NCBI RefSeq assembly: GCF_035593345.1 | Contig: NZ_CP141606.1 | Location: forward strand, 3,038,001 to 3,102,000 | Direction: 5' to 3' | DNA from: Lelliottia sp. JS-SCA-14 | GTDB lineage: Bacteria > Pseudomonadota > Gammaproteobacteria > Enterobacterales > Enterobacteriaceae | DNA: 64,000 nt | Part shown: positions 26,866 through 43,251 of the stretch, in pieces | How positions within the stretch are numbered: position 1 is the stretch's first letter | How the letters are laid out: the number at the start of each line of letters is the position of its first letter | The notes under the pieces: model-generated | Seen by the model: only the letters and a program-made list of their open reading frames with translations | Told to the model about the DNA's origin: nothing | Databases searched by the model: none | Position numbers and translations under genes: made by a program

Positions 26866-27765
26866 ATGTTAGATAACTCACGTTTACGCATAGCTATTCA
26901 AAAATCAGGCCGCCTGAGCGACGATTCACGCGAATTACTCTCCCGCTGTGGGATTAAAATTAACCTGCACACCCAGCGCCTGATTGCCCTCGCTGAGAAT
27001 ATGCCGATCGATATCCTGCGCGTTCGCGATGACGATATCCCGGGCCTGGTGATGGATGGCGTGGTTGACCTCGGCATCATCGGCGAAAACGTGCTGGAAG
27101 AAGAGCTGCTGACCCGCCGTGCGCAGGGCGAAGACCCGCGCTACTTCACCCTGCGTCGTCTGGATTTCGGTGGCTGCCGCCTGTCGCTCGCCACCGCCGT
27201 GGATGAAGCCTGGGACGGCCCGGCCGGTCTGAACGGCAAGCGCATTGCCACCTCTTACCCTCACCTGCTCAAGCGTTACCTCGATCAGAAAGGCGTGCAG
27301 TTTAAATCCTGTCTGCTGAACGGCTCTGTAGAAGTGGCCCCGCGTGCGGGTCTGGCCGACGCGATTTGCGATCTGGTCTCGACCGGCGCGACGCTCGAAG
27401 CCAACGGCCTGCGTGAAGTGGAAGTGATTTATCGCTCCAAAGCCTGCCTGATCCAGCGCGACGGCGACATGCCGGAGGCCAAACAGCAGCTGATCGACCG
27501 CCTGCTGACCCGTATTCAGGGGGTGATTCAGGCGCGCGAATCGAAATACATCATGATGCACGCCCCGACCGAACGTCTCGATGAAGTCATTGCCCTGCTG
27601 CCAGGCGCGGAACGTCCAACCATTCTGCCGCTGGCGGGCGACCAGCAGCGCGTGGCGATGCACATGGTCAGCAGCGAAACCCTGTTCTGGGAAACGATGG
27701 AAAAACTGAAAGCGCTGGGCGCCAGCTCCATTCTGGTGCTGCCGATTGAGAAGATGATGGAGTAA
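26866..27765 (+). CDS. hisG: ATP phosphoribosyltransferase
   Basis: A 299-residue long-form HisG, catalysing the first committed step of histidine synthesis (ATP + PRPP). The catalytic domains carry the PRPP loop region near [14 protein letters not shown], and a C-terminal ACT-like domain (about 225-299) binds histidine for feedback inhibition. ATG at 26866 gives the length of the E. coli enzyme; earlier in-frame codons lie inside the attenuator. First structural gene of the operon, under attenuation control. Confidence 0.97.
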   Translation: MLDNSRLRIAIQKSGRLSDDSRELLSRCGIKINLHTQRLIALAENMPIDILRVRDDDIPGLVMDGVVDLGIIGENVLEEELLTRRAQGEDPRYFTLRRLDFGGCRLSLATAVDEAWDGPAGLNGKRIATSYPHLLKRYLDQKGVQFKSCLLNGSVEVAPRAGLADAICDLVSTGATLEANGLREVEVIYRSKACLIQRDGDMPEAKQQLIDRLLTRIQGVIQARESKYIMMHAPTERLDEVIALLPGAERPTILPLAGDQQRVAMHMVSSETLFWETMEKLKALGASSILVLPIEKMME

Positions 27766-27777
27766 TTCCACTCATAA

Positions 27778-27845
27778 TGCCCGGTGGCGCTTTGCTTACC
27801 GGGCCTACAAGACCCGTAGGCCGGATTAGCGAAGCGCATCCGGCA
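27778..27845. repeat. BIME: two inverted REP units
   Basis: tgcccggtggcgc...accgggcctac followed after 7 bp by gtaggccggattagcg...catccggca. The pair fills the hisG-hisD gap and ends 16 bp before the hisD ATG. REP elements at internal operon sites can stabilise upstream mRNA and set unequal expression. Confidence 0.88.
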
Positions 27846-27861
27846 AGAAAGGAAAACGATC

Positions 27862-33366
<5,505 letters not shown>

Positions 33367-33373
<7 letters not shown>

Positions 33374-33978
33374 CTGAACAACAACGGGCGCAGCTGGACT
33401 GGGAAAAAACGGACGGATTATTGCCGGTGGTTGTGCAACATGCGGTTTCCGGCGAAGTGCTGATGCTGGGGTATATGAACCAGGATGCGCTGAACACAAC
33501 GCTTGAAAGCGGGAAAGTGACCTTTTTCTCGCGCACTAAACAGCGCCTGTGGACTAAGGGCGAATCGTCCGGCCATTTCCTCAATGTGGTGAGCATTACC
33601 CCTGACTGTGATAACGACACCCTGCTGGTGCTGGCAAACCCGATCGGGCCAACCTGTCACCTGGGTACCAGCAGCTGTTTTGGCGACGCGAGCCACCAGT
33701 GGCTGTTCCTGTATCAACTCGAACAACTGCTGGCAGAGCGCAAAACCGCCGACCCGGAGAGTTCATACACCGCGAAACTGTACGCAAGTGGGACCAAACG
33801 CATCGCGCAGAAAGTCGGGGAAGAAGGCGTTGAAACGGCGCTGGCCGCGACGGTGCACGATCGCGATGAGCTGACCAATGAGGCGTCGGATTTGATGTAT
33901 CACCTGCTGGTGTTGCTCCAGGACCAGGAGCTGGATTTAACGGCGGTGATTGAGAATTTGCGTAAGCGGCACAAATAA
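33367..33978 (+). CDS. hisI: Bifunctional phosphoribosyl-AMP cyclohydrolase/phosphoribosyl-ATP pyrophosphatase
   Basis: A 203-residue fusion: N-terminal PRA-CH domain (to about 115) with zinc/Mg ligands in [10 protein letters not shown] and CHLGTSSCF, and C-terminal MazG-like PRA-PH domain ([17 protein letters not shown]). It catalyses steps 2 and 3 of the pathway and closes the operon. A strong hairpin terminator follows at once, facing the convergent wzzB gene. Confidence 0.97.
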
Positions 33979-34007
33979 AAAAGACCGGGGAGACCCGGTC
34001 TTTTTTT
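33979..34007. terminator. Bidirectional terminator, his operon / wzzB
   Basis: aaaaagaccggg / cccggtcttttttt with a GAGA loop; A tract on one side, T tract on the other. It starts right after the hisI stop and ends 9 bp before the wzzB stop. Confidence 0.93.
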
Positions 34008-34016
34008 GTCTGACGA

Positions 34017-34997
34017 TCAGGCTCTTGGCTTGTAGTTACGCAGCGCGTTACGCCCCAAGACCACACCGGAACCGATAATCCCGCCCAGAAGCACGGCCAG
34101 AATCAGCGTAATCGCTTTCTTCGGGCTGTCGCGACGGATAGGCAGATTGGGCTTCATCACATAGCGATAGGCATGGATGGTGGCCGGATCAACATTCAGA
34201 TTCTGAATATCCAGCAAGTTCTGTTTGGTCTGATAATAGGCCCCTGAGAAGACCAGCGGACGCGTGGACTCATTTTGAATCATCGAGCTCAGCGCTTCGC
34301 TACCCAACAGGAACATGGTGTCCTGAGTAACATCCTGCGTTTGCTGAATCTGTGGAGCGGTGATTTTTGCCGCCTGGGCAAATTTCAGCGCTTCAGTGAT
34401 TTGCTTGATACGCAGATCTTTTTGCTCCTGGGAGACTTTCTCCTGGTTTTCCAGGGAGTCATTCAGCGTGGTGATCTGCTGTTTGATATTGTCTTTAAGG
34501 TCAATATCCAGCTCTTTCGCCGTCTGCTCATCAATCTGTTGAATGTACTGCGCCAGCTGTTTTTGTGCGGCTTCTGCCGATTCGCCTACATAGGTGACAT
34601 TTAAAGGTAAAGGTTGCCCTTTTACCGCGGCATCAATGGTCAGCTTTTCAGGTGCTTCCTGATTATCCAGGGATTGAGCCAACGCTGAGAATGCGGAGTT
34701 AAAGCGCCCGATGACGCGCAGCTGAGTATCGTTCATCGACGGCGCGGCAGAACCATAAAGAATATTCAGGGCGTTAGTATAGGTGGCAATTTGGGCGGCA
34801 TCAGGCTGAGTGATGATCGCGGTAGAGGTCCATTTCTCTTTCGCAGTAGCAACATAAACACCAGCAAGCACAATCGCGACGGCAACAAATGCAGCAATCG
34901 TCCACTTCCCACGCCACAATTGCATTACTAAATCAATTAAATCAATCTGCTCCGGGTCATTTCGACTGCTGACCTCATTATTGCTGTACTGGGACAT
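34017..34997 (-). CDS. wzzB: O-antigen chain-length regulator WzzB
   Basis: A 326-residue polysaccharide co-polymerase (PCP-1) of the inner membrane that sets the modal length of O-antigen made by Wzy. One helix near residues 33-51, a large periplasmic coiled-coil domain, and a second helix near 295-315 preceded by the proline-rich motif (PNLPIRRDSPKK) are as expected. It stands apart from the O-antigen operon, between hisI and the epimerase gene, the usual enterobacterial place. Divergent from the epimerase gene, so the 190-bp gap holds both promoters. Confidence 0.94.
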   Translation of the reverse strand: MSQYSNNEVSSRNDPEQIDLIDLVMQLWRGKWTIAAFVAVAIVLAGVYVATAKEKWTSTAIITQPDAAQIATYTNALNILYGSAAPSMNDTQLRVIGRFNSAFSALAQSLDNQEAPEKLTIDAAVKGQPLPLNVTYVGESAEAAQKQLAQYIQQIDEQTAKELDIDLKDNIKQQITTLNDSLENQEKVSQEQKDLRIKQITEALKFAQAAKITAPQIQQTQDVTQDTMFLLGSEALSSMIQNESTRPLVFSGAYYQTKQNLLDIQNLNVDPATIHAYRYVMKPNLPIRRDSPKKAITLILAVLLGGIIGSGVVLGRNALRNYKPRA

Positions 34998-35188
34998 ACA
35001 ATCCTTAACGAAAGAATAGACAAAAATATTATTTAGCTAGTGTATCGCTTGTTGGCAATTTTTCTATAAGAATCCTGTGAGTTATCTGCTGACTGGCGAA
35101 GTTTTGCTTACACAACGCCGAGGGGTATGATAAAAACCTTACGATTGACGCTATACAGATAGCGGTTTTGACAATACAGAGGATGAAT

Positions 35189-36193
35189 ATGAAATTTCTG
35201 GTCACCGGTGCAGCAGGTTTTATCGGCTCGAACGTCAGCAAGCGACTTATGGACGCCGGGCACGTGGTTGTCGGGATTGACAATCTCAATGACTATTACG
35301 ATGTGAACCTGAAGCAGGCGCGACTGGATCTGCTGACATCCGGGAATTTCACTTTCCACAAACTCGATCTGGCCGATCGCGAAGGGATGGCCGCGCTGTT
35401 TGCCGACGAGAAGTTTGACCGCGTGATCCACCTGGCCGCCCAGGCTGGCGTGCGCTACTCGCTGGAAAACCCACATGCCTACGCGGACGCGAACCTTGTC
35501 GGTCATCTGAACGTGCTCGAAGGCTGCCGCCATAACAAGGTTCAGCACCTGCTGTATGCCTCTTCCAGCTCCGTTTATGGCCTGAATCGCAAAATGCCCT
35601 TCTCCACCGACGATTCCGTAGATCACCCGGTGTCCCTGTACGCTGCGACCAAGAAAGCCAACGAGCTGATGTCGCACACCTACTCGCATCTCTATAATCT
35701 GCCAACGACTGGCCTGCGTTTCTTTACGGTTTATGGCCCGTGGGGCCGTCCGGATATGGCGTTGTTCAAGTTCACCAAAGCGATGCTCGAAGGCAAAAGC
35801 ATTGACGTATACAACTACGGCAAGATGAAGCGCGATTTCACCTACATCGATGACATCGCTGAAGCCATTATCCGTCTGCAGGATGTTATCCCGCAGGCCG
35901 ACACCAACTGGACCGTGGAAACAGGCTCACCAGCAACCAGCTCCGCTCCGTATCGCGTCTACAACATCGGCAACAGCTCGCCTGTAGAGCTGATGGATTA
36001 CATTACGGCGCTGGAAGAAGCGTTAGGCATCGAAGCAGACAAAAACATGATGCCGATTCAGCCGGGTGATGTACTGGAAACCAGCGCAGATACCAAAGCG
36101 CTATATGAGGTGATTGGTTTTAAACCTCAGACTTCCGTTAAAGAAGGCGTGAAGAACTTCGTCGACTGGTATCGCGATTTCTACAAGGCCTAA
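35189..36193 (+). CDS. UDP-glucuronate 4-epimerase
   Basis: A 334-residue extended SDR enzyme. It has GAAGFIGSN for NAD binding, SSSSVYG (124-131), and the Tyr151-xxx-Lys155 pair in YAATKKANE, and it resembles the UDP-glucuronate/UDP-galacturonate epimerases called Uge, Gla or CapI-like in other enterobacteria. It would convert UDP-GlcA made by the neighbouring Ugd into UDP-GalA. Start ATG at 35189 has gaggat upstream; in-frame codons at 35168 are not supported. Absent at this site in E. coli K-12. Convergent with ugd across a shared hairpin. Confidence 0.85.
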   Translation: MKFLVTGAAGFIGSNVSKRLMDAGHVVVGIDNLNDYYDVNLKQARLDLLTSGNFTFHKLDLADREGMAALFADEKFDRVIHLAAQAGVRYSLENPHAYADANLVGHLNVLEGCRHNKVQHLLYASSSSVYGLNRKMPFSTDDSVDHPVSLYAATKKANELMSHTYSHLYNLPTTGLRFFTVYGPWGRPDMALFKFTKAMLEGKSIDVYNYGKMKRDFTYIDDIAEAIIRLQDVIPQADTNWTVETGSPATSSAPYRVYNIGNSSPVELMDYITALEEALGIEADKNMMPIQPGDVLETSADTKALYEVIGFKPQTSVKEGVKNFVDWYRDFYKA

Positions 36194-36197
36194 AAAC

Positions 36198-36226
36198 GAC
36201 AATGCCCGGCGATGCCGGGCATTGTC
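36198..36226. terminator. Shared terminator-like hairpin between the epimerase and ugd genes
   Basis: A perfect 13-bp inverted repeat gacaatgcccggc / gccgggcattgtc with a 3-nt loop sits between the two convergent genes. Only short T or A runs flank it. Confidence 0.75.
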
Positions 36227-36248
36227 TTAATGAGCTTAACAAGAAAGC

Positions 36249-37415
36249 TTAATCACTTCCGAACAGATCGCGGGTATAGACTTTGTCCGCCACATCCGCC
36301 AGCTCTTCCGCCATACGGTTTGAAATAATCACGTCGGCTTCTTGCTTAAAGGCATCAAGATCGCGAATCACGCGCGAGTGGAAGAACTCATCTTCTTTCA
36401 TCGCCGGCTCAAAGATGATGACCTGAACACCCTTCGCCTTGATACGCTTCATAATCCCCTGGATAGAGGACGCGCGGAAGTTATCTGAACCGCTCTTCAT
36501 GATAAGACGATACACACCGACGACTTTTGGCTGGCGCGCCAGAATGGAGTCAGAGATAAAGTCTTTACGCGTGCGGTTGGCTTCAACAATCGCGGAAATC
36601 AGGTTGTTCGGAACAGCCTGGTAGTTTGCCAGCAGCTGTTTGGTGTCTTTTGGCAGGCAGTAACCGCCGTAGCCGAAGGACGGGTTGTTGTAGTGATTCC
36701 CGATACGCGGATCCAGGCAAACACCTTCGATAATCTGTTTGGTGTTGAGTCCCAGACTTTCTGCGTAGCTGTCCAGTTCGTTGAAGAAGGCGACACGCAT
36801 CGCCAGATAGGTATTGGCGAAAAGCTTGATGGCCTCAGCTTCAGTGGTATCGGTGAACAGCACATCAATATCTTTCTTAATCGCTCCCTCCTGCAACAGC
36901 GCCGCAAAGCGCTCCGCACGTTCGGAACGCTCACCAATAACAATACGCGATGGATACAGGTTGTCGTAAAGCGCCTTGCCCTCACGCAGGAATTCTGGAG
37001 AGAAGATCACGTTATCAATGCCCAGTTTTTCTTTAATCGACTGGGTGAAGCCGACCGGGATAGTTGATTTGATGATCATCACTGCGCTTGGGTTGAGAGC
37101 GACAACATCTCTGATGACGGCCTCGACGCTGGAGGTATTGAAGTAGTTCGTTTTAGGATCGTAATCCGTTGGGGTGGCGATAATCACATAATCTGCACCG
37201 CGATAAGCATCTTCTTTATCGGTTGTTGCGCGGAAGTTGAGCTGCTTAGTGGCCAGGTATTCCTCGATCTCTTTATCGGCAATCGGAGAGATCTTCTGAT
37301 TAAGCATATCCACTTTGGCCTGCACGATGTCCAGCGCAACCACTTCGTGATTTTGTGCGATCAGAATACCGTTTGAGAGACCGACATAGCCTGTTCCGGA
37401 GATTGTAATTTTCAT
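36249..37415 (-). CDS. ugd: UDP-glucose 6-dehydrogenase
   Basis: A 388-residue NAD-dependent enzyme oxidising UDP-glucose to UDP-glucuronate, needed for colanic acid, L-Ara4N and, through the epimerase, UDP-GalA. N-terminal dinucleotide motif GTGYVGLS (7-14), KSTIPVGFT, and the catalytic Cys253 in [11 protein letters not shown] are visible; the length matches E. coli Ugd. It is preceded by a separate region after the gnd terminator, so it has its own promoter, as in E. coli where RcsA, PmrA and PhoP inputs are known. Confidence 0.96.
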   Translation of the reverse strand: MKITISGTGYVGLSNGILIAQNHEVVALDIVQAKVDMLNQKISPIADKEIEEYLATKQLNFRATTDKEDAYRGADYVIIATPTDYDPKTNYFNTSSVEAVIRDVVALNPSAVMIIKSTIPVGFTQSIKEKLGIDNVIFSPEFLREGKALYDNLYPSRIVIGERSERAERFAALLQEGAIKKDIDVLFTDTTEAEAIKLFANTYLAMRVAFFNELDSYAESLGLNTKQIIEGVCLDPRIGNHYNNPSFGYGGYCLPKDTKQLLANYQAVPNNLISAIVEANRTRKDFISDSILARQPKVVGVYRLIMKSGSDNFRASSIQGIMKRIKAKGVQVIIFEPAMKEDEFFHSRVIRDLDAFKQEADVIISNRMAEELADVADKVYTRDLFGSD

Positions 37416-37613
37416 TCGTTCAACTTCTTCAAGTATGAGTGTCAGGAGGCGTTACAGCGCCACCGCAGTAAACAACTGTTGAGGTTTTTACCTCTTATGT
37501 TTATGCACTGTCAAGGCAAAGCCCTTGCTAGCGGAGCGGGATAATAGCGTGAATTATTCTGCAATTTCCGCAGGAGGCTGTACAAAGCGAGAAGACACGG
37601 GGAAAGAGGCCAT

Positions 37614-37643
37614 AAAAAAAAGCCCGGTAACAATAACCGGGCC
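37614..37643 (-). terminator. Rho-independent terminator of gnd
   Basis: On the minus strand gcccggt / accgggc stem closed by a short AT-rich loop and followed by eight T residues, 27 bp after the gnd stop. Confidence 0.9.
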
Positions 37644-37669
37644 TTGCTATCAGACTGACTTAAATCAGA

Positions 37670-39076
37670 TTAATCCAGCCATTCGGTGTGGAACACACCT
37701 TCTTTATCGGTACGCTTATAAGTGTGCGCGCCGAAGTAGTCACGCTGCGCCTGAATCAGGTTGGCAGGCAGCACCGCTGCACGGTAGCTATCGTAGTAGG
37801 CCACAGCGGCAGAGAAGGTTGGAACCGGAATACCATTCTGAACTGCGTAAGCCACAACATCACGCAGCGCCTGCTGGTAATCGTCAGCAATTTGCTTGAA
37901 GTACGGTGCCAGCAGCAGGTTCGCGATATCTGCATTCTGTGCATACGCATCAGTGATTTTCTGCAGGAACTGAGCACGGATGATGCAGCCCGCGCGGAAG
38001 ATCTTCGCGATCTCGCCGTAGTTCAGATCCCAGTTGTTTTCGTCAGATGCGGCACGCAGCTGAGAGAAGCCCTGTGCGTAAGAGACGATTTTACCCAGGT
38101 ACAGTGCGCGACGAACTTTCTCAATGAACTCCGCTTTGTCACCGGCAGGTTTAGCCTGCGGGCCAGACAGCACTTTCGATGCGGCAACGCGCTGCTCTTT
38201 CAGAGAAGAGATGTAGCGCGCAAACACGGACTCCGTGATCAGCGACAGCGGCTCACCGAGATCCAGAGAGCTCTGGCTGGTCCATTTCCCGGTACCTTTG
38301 TTGGCCGCTTCGTCCAGAATCACATCAACCAGGTATTTACCCTCTTCGTCTTTCTTGGTGAAGATGTCTTTGGTGATGTCGATCAGGTAGCTGTTAAGCT
38401 CGCCAGTGTTCCACTCGGTGAAGGTCTGTGCCAGCTCTTCGTTGGACAGGTTCAGGCCGCCTTTCAGCAGAGAATAGGCTTCAGCGATCAGCTGCATGTC
38501 GCCGTATTCAATGCCGTTGTGAACCATTTTCACGTAATGACCCGCACCATCTGGACCGATATAGGTCACGCACGGTTCGCCATCTTCAGCGACAGCAGCG
38601 ATTTTAGTCAGGATTGGCGCAACCAGCTCGTACGCTTCTTTCTGACCGCCAGGCATGATAGATGGGCCTTTCAGGGCGCCTTCTTCACCGCCGGACACAC
38701 CGGTACCGATGAAGTTAAAACCTTCAGCAGAGAGTTCACGGTTACGACGAATGGTGTCGTGGAAGAAGGTATTGCCGCCATCAATGATGATGTCGCCTTT
38801 ATCCAGATACGGCTTCAGGGAATCGATGGCAGCATCAGTGCCAGCGCCTGCTTTCACCATTAACAGGATACGACGCGGCGTTTCCAGGGATTCAACAAAC
38901 TCCTGCACCGTATAGAAGGGAACCAGCTTCTTGCCAGGGTTCTCGGCAATCACTTCTTCGGTTTTTTCACGGGAACGGTTGAAAACGGAGACGGTATAAC
39001 CACGGCTTTCGATGTTGAGCGCCAGGTTGCGCCCCATCACTGCCATACCGACAACGCCGATCTGTTGTTTGGACAT
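37670..39076 (-). CDS. gnd: 6-phosphogluconate dehydrogenase, decarboxylating
   Basis: A 468-residue NADP-dependent enzyme of the pentose phosphate pathway. It shows [13 protein letters not shown] (NADP site), the VSGGEEGA motif, the catalytic lysine/glutamate region [18 protein letters not shown], and the C-terminal tail FHTEWLD identical to the E. coli family. Gnd is the classical border of O-antigen loci and recombines with them. ATG at 39076 follows aggagt on the minus strand. Confidence 0.97.
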   Translation of the reverse strand: MSKQQIGVVGMAVMGRNLALNIESRGYTVSVFNRSREKTEEVIAENPGKKLVPFYTVQEFVESLETPRRILLMVKAGAGTDAAIDSLKPYLDKGDIIIDGGNTFFHDTIRRNRELSAEGFNFIGTGVSGGEEGALKGPSIMPGGQKEAYELVAPILTKIAAVAEDGEPCVTYIGPDGAGHYVKMVHNGIEYGDMQLIAEAYSLLKGGLNLSNEELAQTFTEWNTGELNSYLIDITKDIFTKKDEEGKYLVDVILDEAANKGTGKWTSQSSLDLGEPLSLITESVFARYISSLKEQRVAASKVLSGPQAKPAGDKAEFIEKVRRALYLGKIVSYAQGFSQLRAASDENNWDLNYGEIAKIFRAGCIIRAQFLQKITDAYAQNADIANLLLAPYFKQIADDYQQALRDVVAYAVQNGIPVPTFSAAVAYYDSYRAAVLPANLIQAQRDYFGAHTYKRTDKEGVFHTEWLD

Positions 39077-39170
39077 TACATACTCCTGTCAGGTGTGGTC
39101 ACCGCGCAAGGCAGCGCGGCTTGAAATGTGGCTTAGATGTTAACTCAGGTTGTAGCAGAGTGTGTAGTGT

Positions 39171-39202
39171 AAGATGCCCTTATCTTCTGATAAGGGCATC
39201 TT
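39171..39202 (-). terminator. Perfect 14-bp hairpin at the end of the O-antigen operon
   Basis: aagatgcccttatc, a 4-nt loop, then gataagggcatctt, starting 68 bp downstream of the manB stop. No T tract follows on either strand, so it is either a weak terminator, a Rho-stalling or an mRNA 3'-end-protecting structure. It marks the border between the AT-rich O locus and gnd. Confidence 0.55.
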
Positions 39203-39269
39203 ATACGTGTATGCCGCAGAAGAATGAACCCACACGCGGATTGAAATGCTCTTATTTGAAAAAGCCAGG

Positions 39270-40703
39270 TTAGTTCAGCGTAATAATTTTGTGCAAAATT
39301 TGCTCAACATACTCTTTAGCTTTTATCTCTGCACTCGCTTCTGCATAGCAGCGCAATTCCGGGGCATTGCCTGATGGACGAAGATGGAAAATATCCGAAC
39401 TATCAAGCGTTATTCTTACGCCATCAGTTTGATCAATATTGACACATTTCACAGAAGCTAATCCGAGCTTAGTTAACAGTTGCTCAGGCGAGACCAGCGC
39501 TTCGGAAATAATTTTTTTGCTCTTCTCTGAAGGGAAATCTTTTACTCTGTCGGACCAGGTAAATCGTTGAGGCAATTGGTCGACAAGCTCTGAAATTTTC
39601 TTGTTCCTGGAGGCAGCCAATAACATCAACGCAGGCAATACCGCGTCTCGCGTTGGCAAAGACCCAAGATGCTTACCATTAATCGTTAAGTCCGATGCTA
39701 GCAGGAAACCACCATTTGCCTCAAAGCCTGCAACGGTTGAATAGCGATTAGCCAGAGAATTAAACTCAGCAATAACATACGGCGAACCAATTTTTGTACG
39801 GGTTACGGATTTAAATTTACTAGATAATTCGACCGCGGTATTGCAACTCACTGGAATGGCAAGAGCATCAATACCTAGCTCGTCTGCCGTCAGCAAACCC
39901 AGAATATCCCCACGCAACCAATTACCGGTCTCATCAGAGACCAACGGCCTGTCGCCATCACCGTCCGTAGAAAAAATAGCATCAAGTTTAAACTGTTCTG
40001 CCCAGCCTTGTGCAAGCAGCCGATCTTCTTCACTGACGGCTTCAGTATCGATAGGAACAAACTCATCGCTTCTTCCTAAAGAAATAACTTCAGCACCAAG
40101 TTCCTGGAATAATGGCGCGTAAAGATCCCTCCCTGCACTCGAATGTTCGTAAATGCCAATACGCTTTCCGGCTAAAATCTTATCATCATAAAGTGATGTA
40201 TACCGAGAAACATAAGATTCAGCCCCCTGAGGGTTGATTTGCAATTCCGGAAGTTGTTCAACCGGAGAAAACGCGAAAGAGCTGCCGATAATAGCCAGCT
40301 CATCTTCCTTAGAGATTTCCCCATCTGGACGATAAAACTTTAGGCCATTACGGTCAAATGGGATGTGGCTTCCAGTCACCATAATGCAGGGTATATCATT
40401 CTGCATGGCATAATACGCTAACGCAGGGGTCGGGATGACACCATGATATTCAATATCAAAGCCATGCTGTTTAATTGCAGCTGCGCAAGCCTGAGCTATT
40501 TGATAACTGCTTGGTCGATTATCAATTGCCAGTGCAACTTTTTTGAATTCAAAATTGTCGCTGGTAACCTGAAGAAAAGCATGTGCAAAAGCTGCACAAA
40601 CATTATGCGTAAAATCGACTACAAGACCACGAGCACCACTGGTACCGAAAGCTATATTGCTGCTTTCAATAATGCTTCTGGCATTTAACTTTGCTTTACT
40701 CAT
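39270..40703 (-). CDS. manB: Phosphomannomutase/phosphohexomutase of the O-antigen locus
   Basis: A phosphohexomutase of 477 residues from ATG 40703 (in-frame ATGs at 40709 and 40718 are possible). It should convert mannose 6-phosphate to mannose 1-phosphate for the adjacent ManC. The phosphoserine loop reads [12 protein letters not shown] (Ser112), the metal loop STDGDGDRP (247-252), and the C-terminal phosphate-binding motif [10 protein letters not shown]. It is much less related to the colanic ManB at 62417-63787 (whose loop is [11 protein letters not shown]), so the two are not recent duplicates. It overlaps the manC stop (ATGAGTAA) and is the last gene of the O operon. A glucose or glucosamine mutase activity cannot be excluded. 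Confidence 0.82.
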   Translation of the reverse strand: MSKAKLNARSIIESSNIAFGTSGARGLVVDFTHNVCAAFAHAFLQVTSDNFEFKKVALAIDNRPSSYQIAQACAAAIKQHGFDIEYHGVIPTPALAYYAMQNDIPCIMVTGSHIPFDRNGLKFYRPDGEISKEDELAIIGSSFAFSPVEQLPELQINPQGAESYVSRYTSLYDDKILAGKRIGIYEHSSAGRDLYAPLFQELGAEVISLGRSDEFVPIDTEAVSEEDRLLAQGWAEQFKLDAIFSTDGDGDRPLVSDETGNWLRGDILGLLTADELGIDALAIPVSCNTAVELSSKFKSVTRTKIGSPYVIAEFNSLANRYSTVAGFEANGGFLLASDLTINGKHLGSLPTRDAVLPALMLLAASRNKKISELVDQLPQRFTWSDRVKDFPSEKSKKIISEALVSPEQLLTKLGLASVKCVNIDQTDGVRITLDSSDIFHLRPSGNAPELRCYAEASAEIKAKEYVEQILHKIITLN

Positions 40704-42108
40704 TACCATATTCACCATCTGAAATTATACGGAGGATATCATCATCATTCAAATATGAACCAGATTGGATTTCGATTACTTCCAAAGGTATTTTGCCTGG
40801 GTTCTCTAGAGTATGTGGTGTACCAATAGGGATAAAAGTCGATTGGTTCTCCGCTAACACAAATGTAGTATTATCTTTGGTAACCTTTGCTGTCCCTGCA
40901 ACAACAATCCAATGCTCAGCTCTGTGAAAATGTACCTGTTTAGAAATTTTCTCACCAGGTTTAACAACTACATGTTTTACATGAAAGCGAGCACCTGAAG
41001 CAATACTTTCATGTTGCCCCCAAGGTCTGAAACATTGCTGATGCTCAATATATTCTTTTCTTCCTAACGACTTAAGCTCATTAACTAATAATTTAACATC
41101 TTGAACATTATCTTTATCAGCAACGAGCACAGCATCTTTGGTTTCGACTATTATAATATTTTTCAATCCAACCGAAGTCACTAGACGGCTATTAGAGTAA
41201 ATAAAGCTATCTGATGTTTTTACAAGTAATGCGTCGCCTTTGACACTATTACCGTTTGAGTCTTTATCGCTAATATCCCAAAGAGATGACCAAGAACCGA
41301 CATCACTCCATTTGGCATCTAATGGCACCACTACTGCATTTTCTGTATGCTCCATCACTGCATAATCTACGGAGTCATCAGGACATTCAATAAAATCATC
41401 CTGTCTAATTCTCACAAATTCGAGATCACATTGAGCATTTTTGTAAGCATTTAAACAAGCAGAAGTTATGCGGGGACTATATTTTTCAAGTTCTGCAAGA
41501 TATACTTCAGCTTTGAACATAAACATCCCACTATTCCAAAGATAATCTTTAGAATCGAGATATTTTTGGGCAAGTTCTAGATTAGGTTTCTCGACAAACT
41601 CATCAACATAAAATGCATCATCTGAATAAGATTCACCCTTCTTAATATAACCATATCCTGTTTCTGGGGCCAATGGGATTGTACCAAAGGTGACTAACTT
41701 TCCATCTAAAGCTTGTTGATGAGCTCTTATAATTGTACGAGAAAACTCTTCTATATCCTGTATTGAATGGTCTGCGGCCAAAACTAATATGACGGGATCT
41801 TTTGTTATGCTTATAGCCCTTTGAGCGCCAAGTGCTACTGCTGGAGCTGTGTTACGTCCTATCGGCTCCAAAATAATACCATTGTGTTTGATATTCTCCT
41901 GTCTTAATTGCTCCGCAACAATAAATCTATGCTCTTCGTTGCAGATAATAATAGGGTCTGCGTGCTCAATGTCTTTTAAACGTTTGAGAGTATCTTGAAT
42001 CATAGTTGTATCATCAATCAGCGGTAAAAACTGTTTAGGATACAAGCTGCGTGAAAGCGGCCAAAGTCTACTACCACTACCGCCAGCGATAATAATAGGA
42101 AAAATCAT
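40696..42108 (-). CDS. manC: Mannose-1-phosphate guanylyltransferase (type II), O-antigen locus
   Basis: A 470-residue enzyme making GDP-mannose from mannose 1-phosphate and GTP. The nucleotidyltransferase domain starts [15 protein letters not shown] and has the FVEKP motif; the C-terminal cupin domain typical of bifunctional type II enzymes contains RPWG and [21 protein letters not shown] at 42108 has a gag-type ribosome site 7 bp away; a GTG at 42120 is the alternative. Strongly AT-rich compared with the colanic manC whose end is at 63913. Cotranscribed with manB. Confidence 0.92.
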   Translation of the reverse strand: MIFPIIIAGGSGSRLWPLSRSLYPKQFLPLIDDTTMIQDTLKRLKDIEHADPIIICNEEHRFIVAEQLRQENIKHNGIILEPIGRNTAPAVALGAQRAISITKDPVILVLAADHSIQDIEEFSRTIIRAHQQALDGKLVTFGTIPLAPETGYGYIKKGESYSDDAFYVDEFVEKPNLELAQKYLDSKDYLWNSGMFMFKAEVYLAELEKYSPRITSACLNAYKNAQCDLEFVRIRQDDFIECPDDSVDYAVMEHTENAVVVPLDAKWSDVGSWSSLWDISDKDSNGNSVKGDALLVKTSDSFIYSNSRLVTSVGLKNIIIVETKDAVLVADKDNVQDVKLLVNELKSLGRKEYIEHQQCFRPWGQHESIASGARFHVKHVVVKPGEKISKQVHFHRAEHWIVVAGTAKVTKDNTTFVLAENQSTFIPIGTPHTLENPGKIPLEVIEIQSGSYLNDDDILRIISDGEYGNE

Positions 42109-42131
42109 AAATACACTCACTTAATAAATTT

Positions 42132-43247
42132 TTAAAGAGACTTATAAATATCAATAATTTGGGCCAGCATTACATCGCGATGAAAATACTCATCAAATCT
42201 TCTTTTCGCATCAACTGAATATCGTTGGTAAAGCAGAGGGTCAATAGTGATTTTTTTTACTGCGTCAGCGATTTGTTGTGAATCCATTATTTCGACGTTT
42301 AAACCGCTGGAATCATGCTTGTTCACCCAACTCGTTCCAGATCCCGTGATGTTTGTTGCAATAACAGGTTTAGCAAAACTCATAGCTTCAATCTGCACAA
42401 CACCAAAGGCTTCAGATTTCATAATGGATGGAAGACAAAATACATCACATGCACTGAAGTAACTCCCTAACTCATCACGATCAATTTTACCTAATAGTTC
42501 AACTTTTGTTTGAAAATTGTTTTTAACAATTGAATCAGCCAATTCATTCGTCAATGGACCTTCACCGCCGATCAAAATGATGTATTCATCATTCAGGTAC
42601 TGGGCTGACTCAATTAAATATTTGAAACCCTTATAATAGACATGTCGTCCTAATGAAAGTATTATTTTCTTGCCAAAATATCTTTCCTTTATTATTTTAA
42701 TGATATTAGCATCTGCATTCAAACGATTAGGATCAATACCAATAGGAACGGCGATGCATTTATTTTGATATTCAGAGAGATCCTTTGAGTTTTGGATGTA
42801 TTGTTCTGATGTGCCAATAATGGCATCTGCTTTTTTGAGAAGCCATGATTGCATCGGGCGATAAATTTTAAGCAAGTTCTTCTGCTTAATAATATCACTG
42901 TGCCAATGAATAACAATTTTCTTTCTTTTTACATTAGCACACATAATTGCAAGGTTTGCCAGAGGATTTGGCAAATGTACATGCAATACATCATACTCGT
43001 CAATTATGTCCCTCAAAATCTCAATATATTTAAATGAGATTTGCGTTGAAAATAAATCGCCTATAATGCCAGCGCGGAAGACTTTATAACCATTAACATT
43101 ATCGTATACAGTTGTGCCATTAATATTAGTACATAAAATATCACAGACAATCCCTTTCTCATTGAGAATCTCTGCAATATCATATGCAACCGTTTCAACA
43201 CCGCCCATGACAGGGTAATAAAATTTTGCGAGTTGTAATACTTTCAT
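42132..43247 (-). CDS. Glycosyltransferase family 4 (O-antigen)
   Basis: A 371-residue GT-B enzyme. The N-terminal Rossmann domain opens MKVLQLAKFYYPVMGGVETV and includes VIHWHSDI; the C-terminal donor domain has LSLGRHVYYKGFKYLIES and the retaining EX7E motif in SEAFGVVQIEAMSFAKPV. It probably adds one hexose, perhaps mannose given the adjacent manC-manB genes, to the lipid-linked unit on the cytoplasmic face. Donor and linkage are not deducible. Four-base gap to the upstream glycosyltransferase gene; very AT-rich. Confidence 0.87.
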   Translation of the reverse strand: MKVLQLAKFYYPVMGGVETVAYDIAEILNEKGIVCDILCTNINGTTVYDNVNGYKVFRAGIIGDLFSTQISFKYIEILRDIIDEYDVLHVHLPNPLANLAIMCANVKRKKIVIHWHSDIIKQKNLLKIYRPMQSWLLKKADAIIGTSEQYIQNSKDLSEYQNKCIAVPIGIDPNRLNADANIIKIIKERYFGKKIILSLGRHVYYKGFKYLIESAQYLNDEYIILIGGEGPLTNELADSIVKNNFQTKVELLGKIDRDELGSYFSACDVFCLPSIMKSEAFGVVQIEAMSFAKPVIATNITGSGTSWVNKHDSSGLNVEIMDSQQIADAVKKITIDPLLYQRYSVDAKRRFDEYFHRDVMLAQIIDIYKSL

Positions 43248-43251
43248 TTAA

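Noticed and set aside
37688..38863. A 391-codon open frame antisense to gnd
   Set aside because: Complement of a highly conserved gene; composition is that of a shadow frame and there is no ribosome site.
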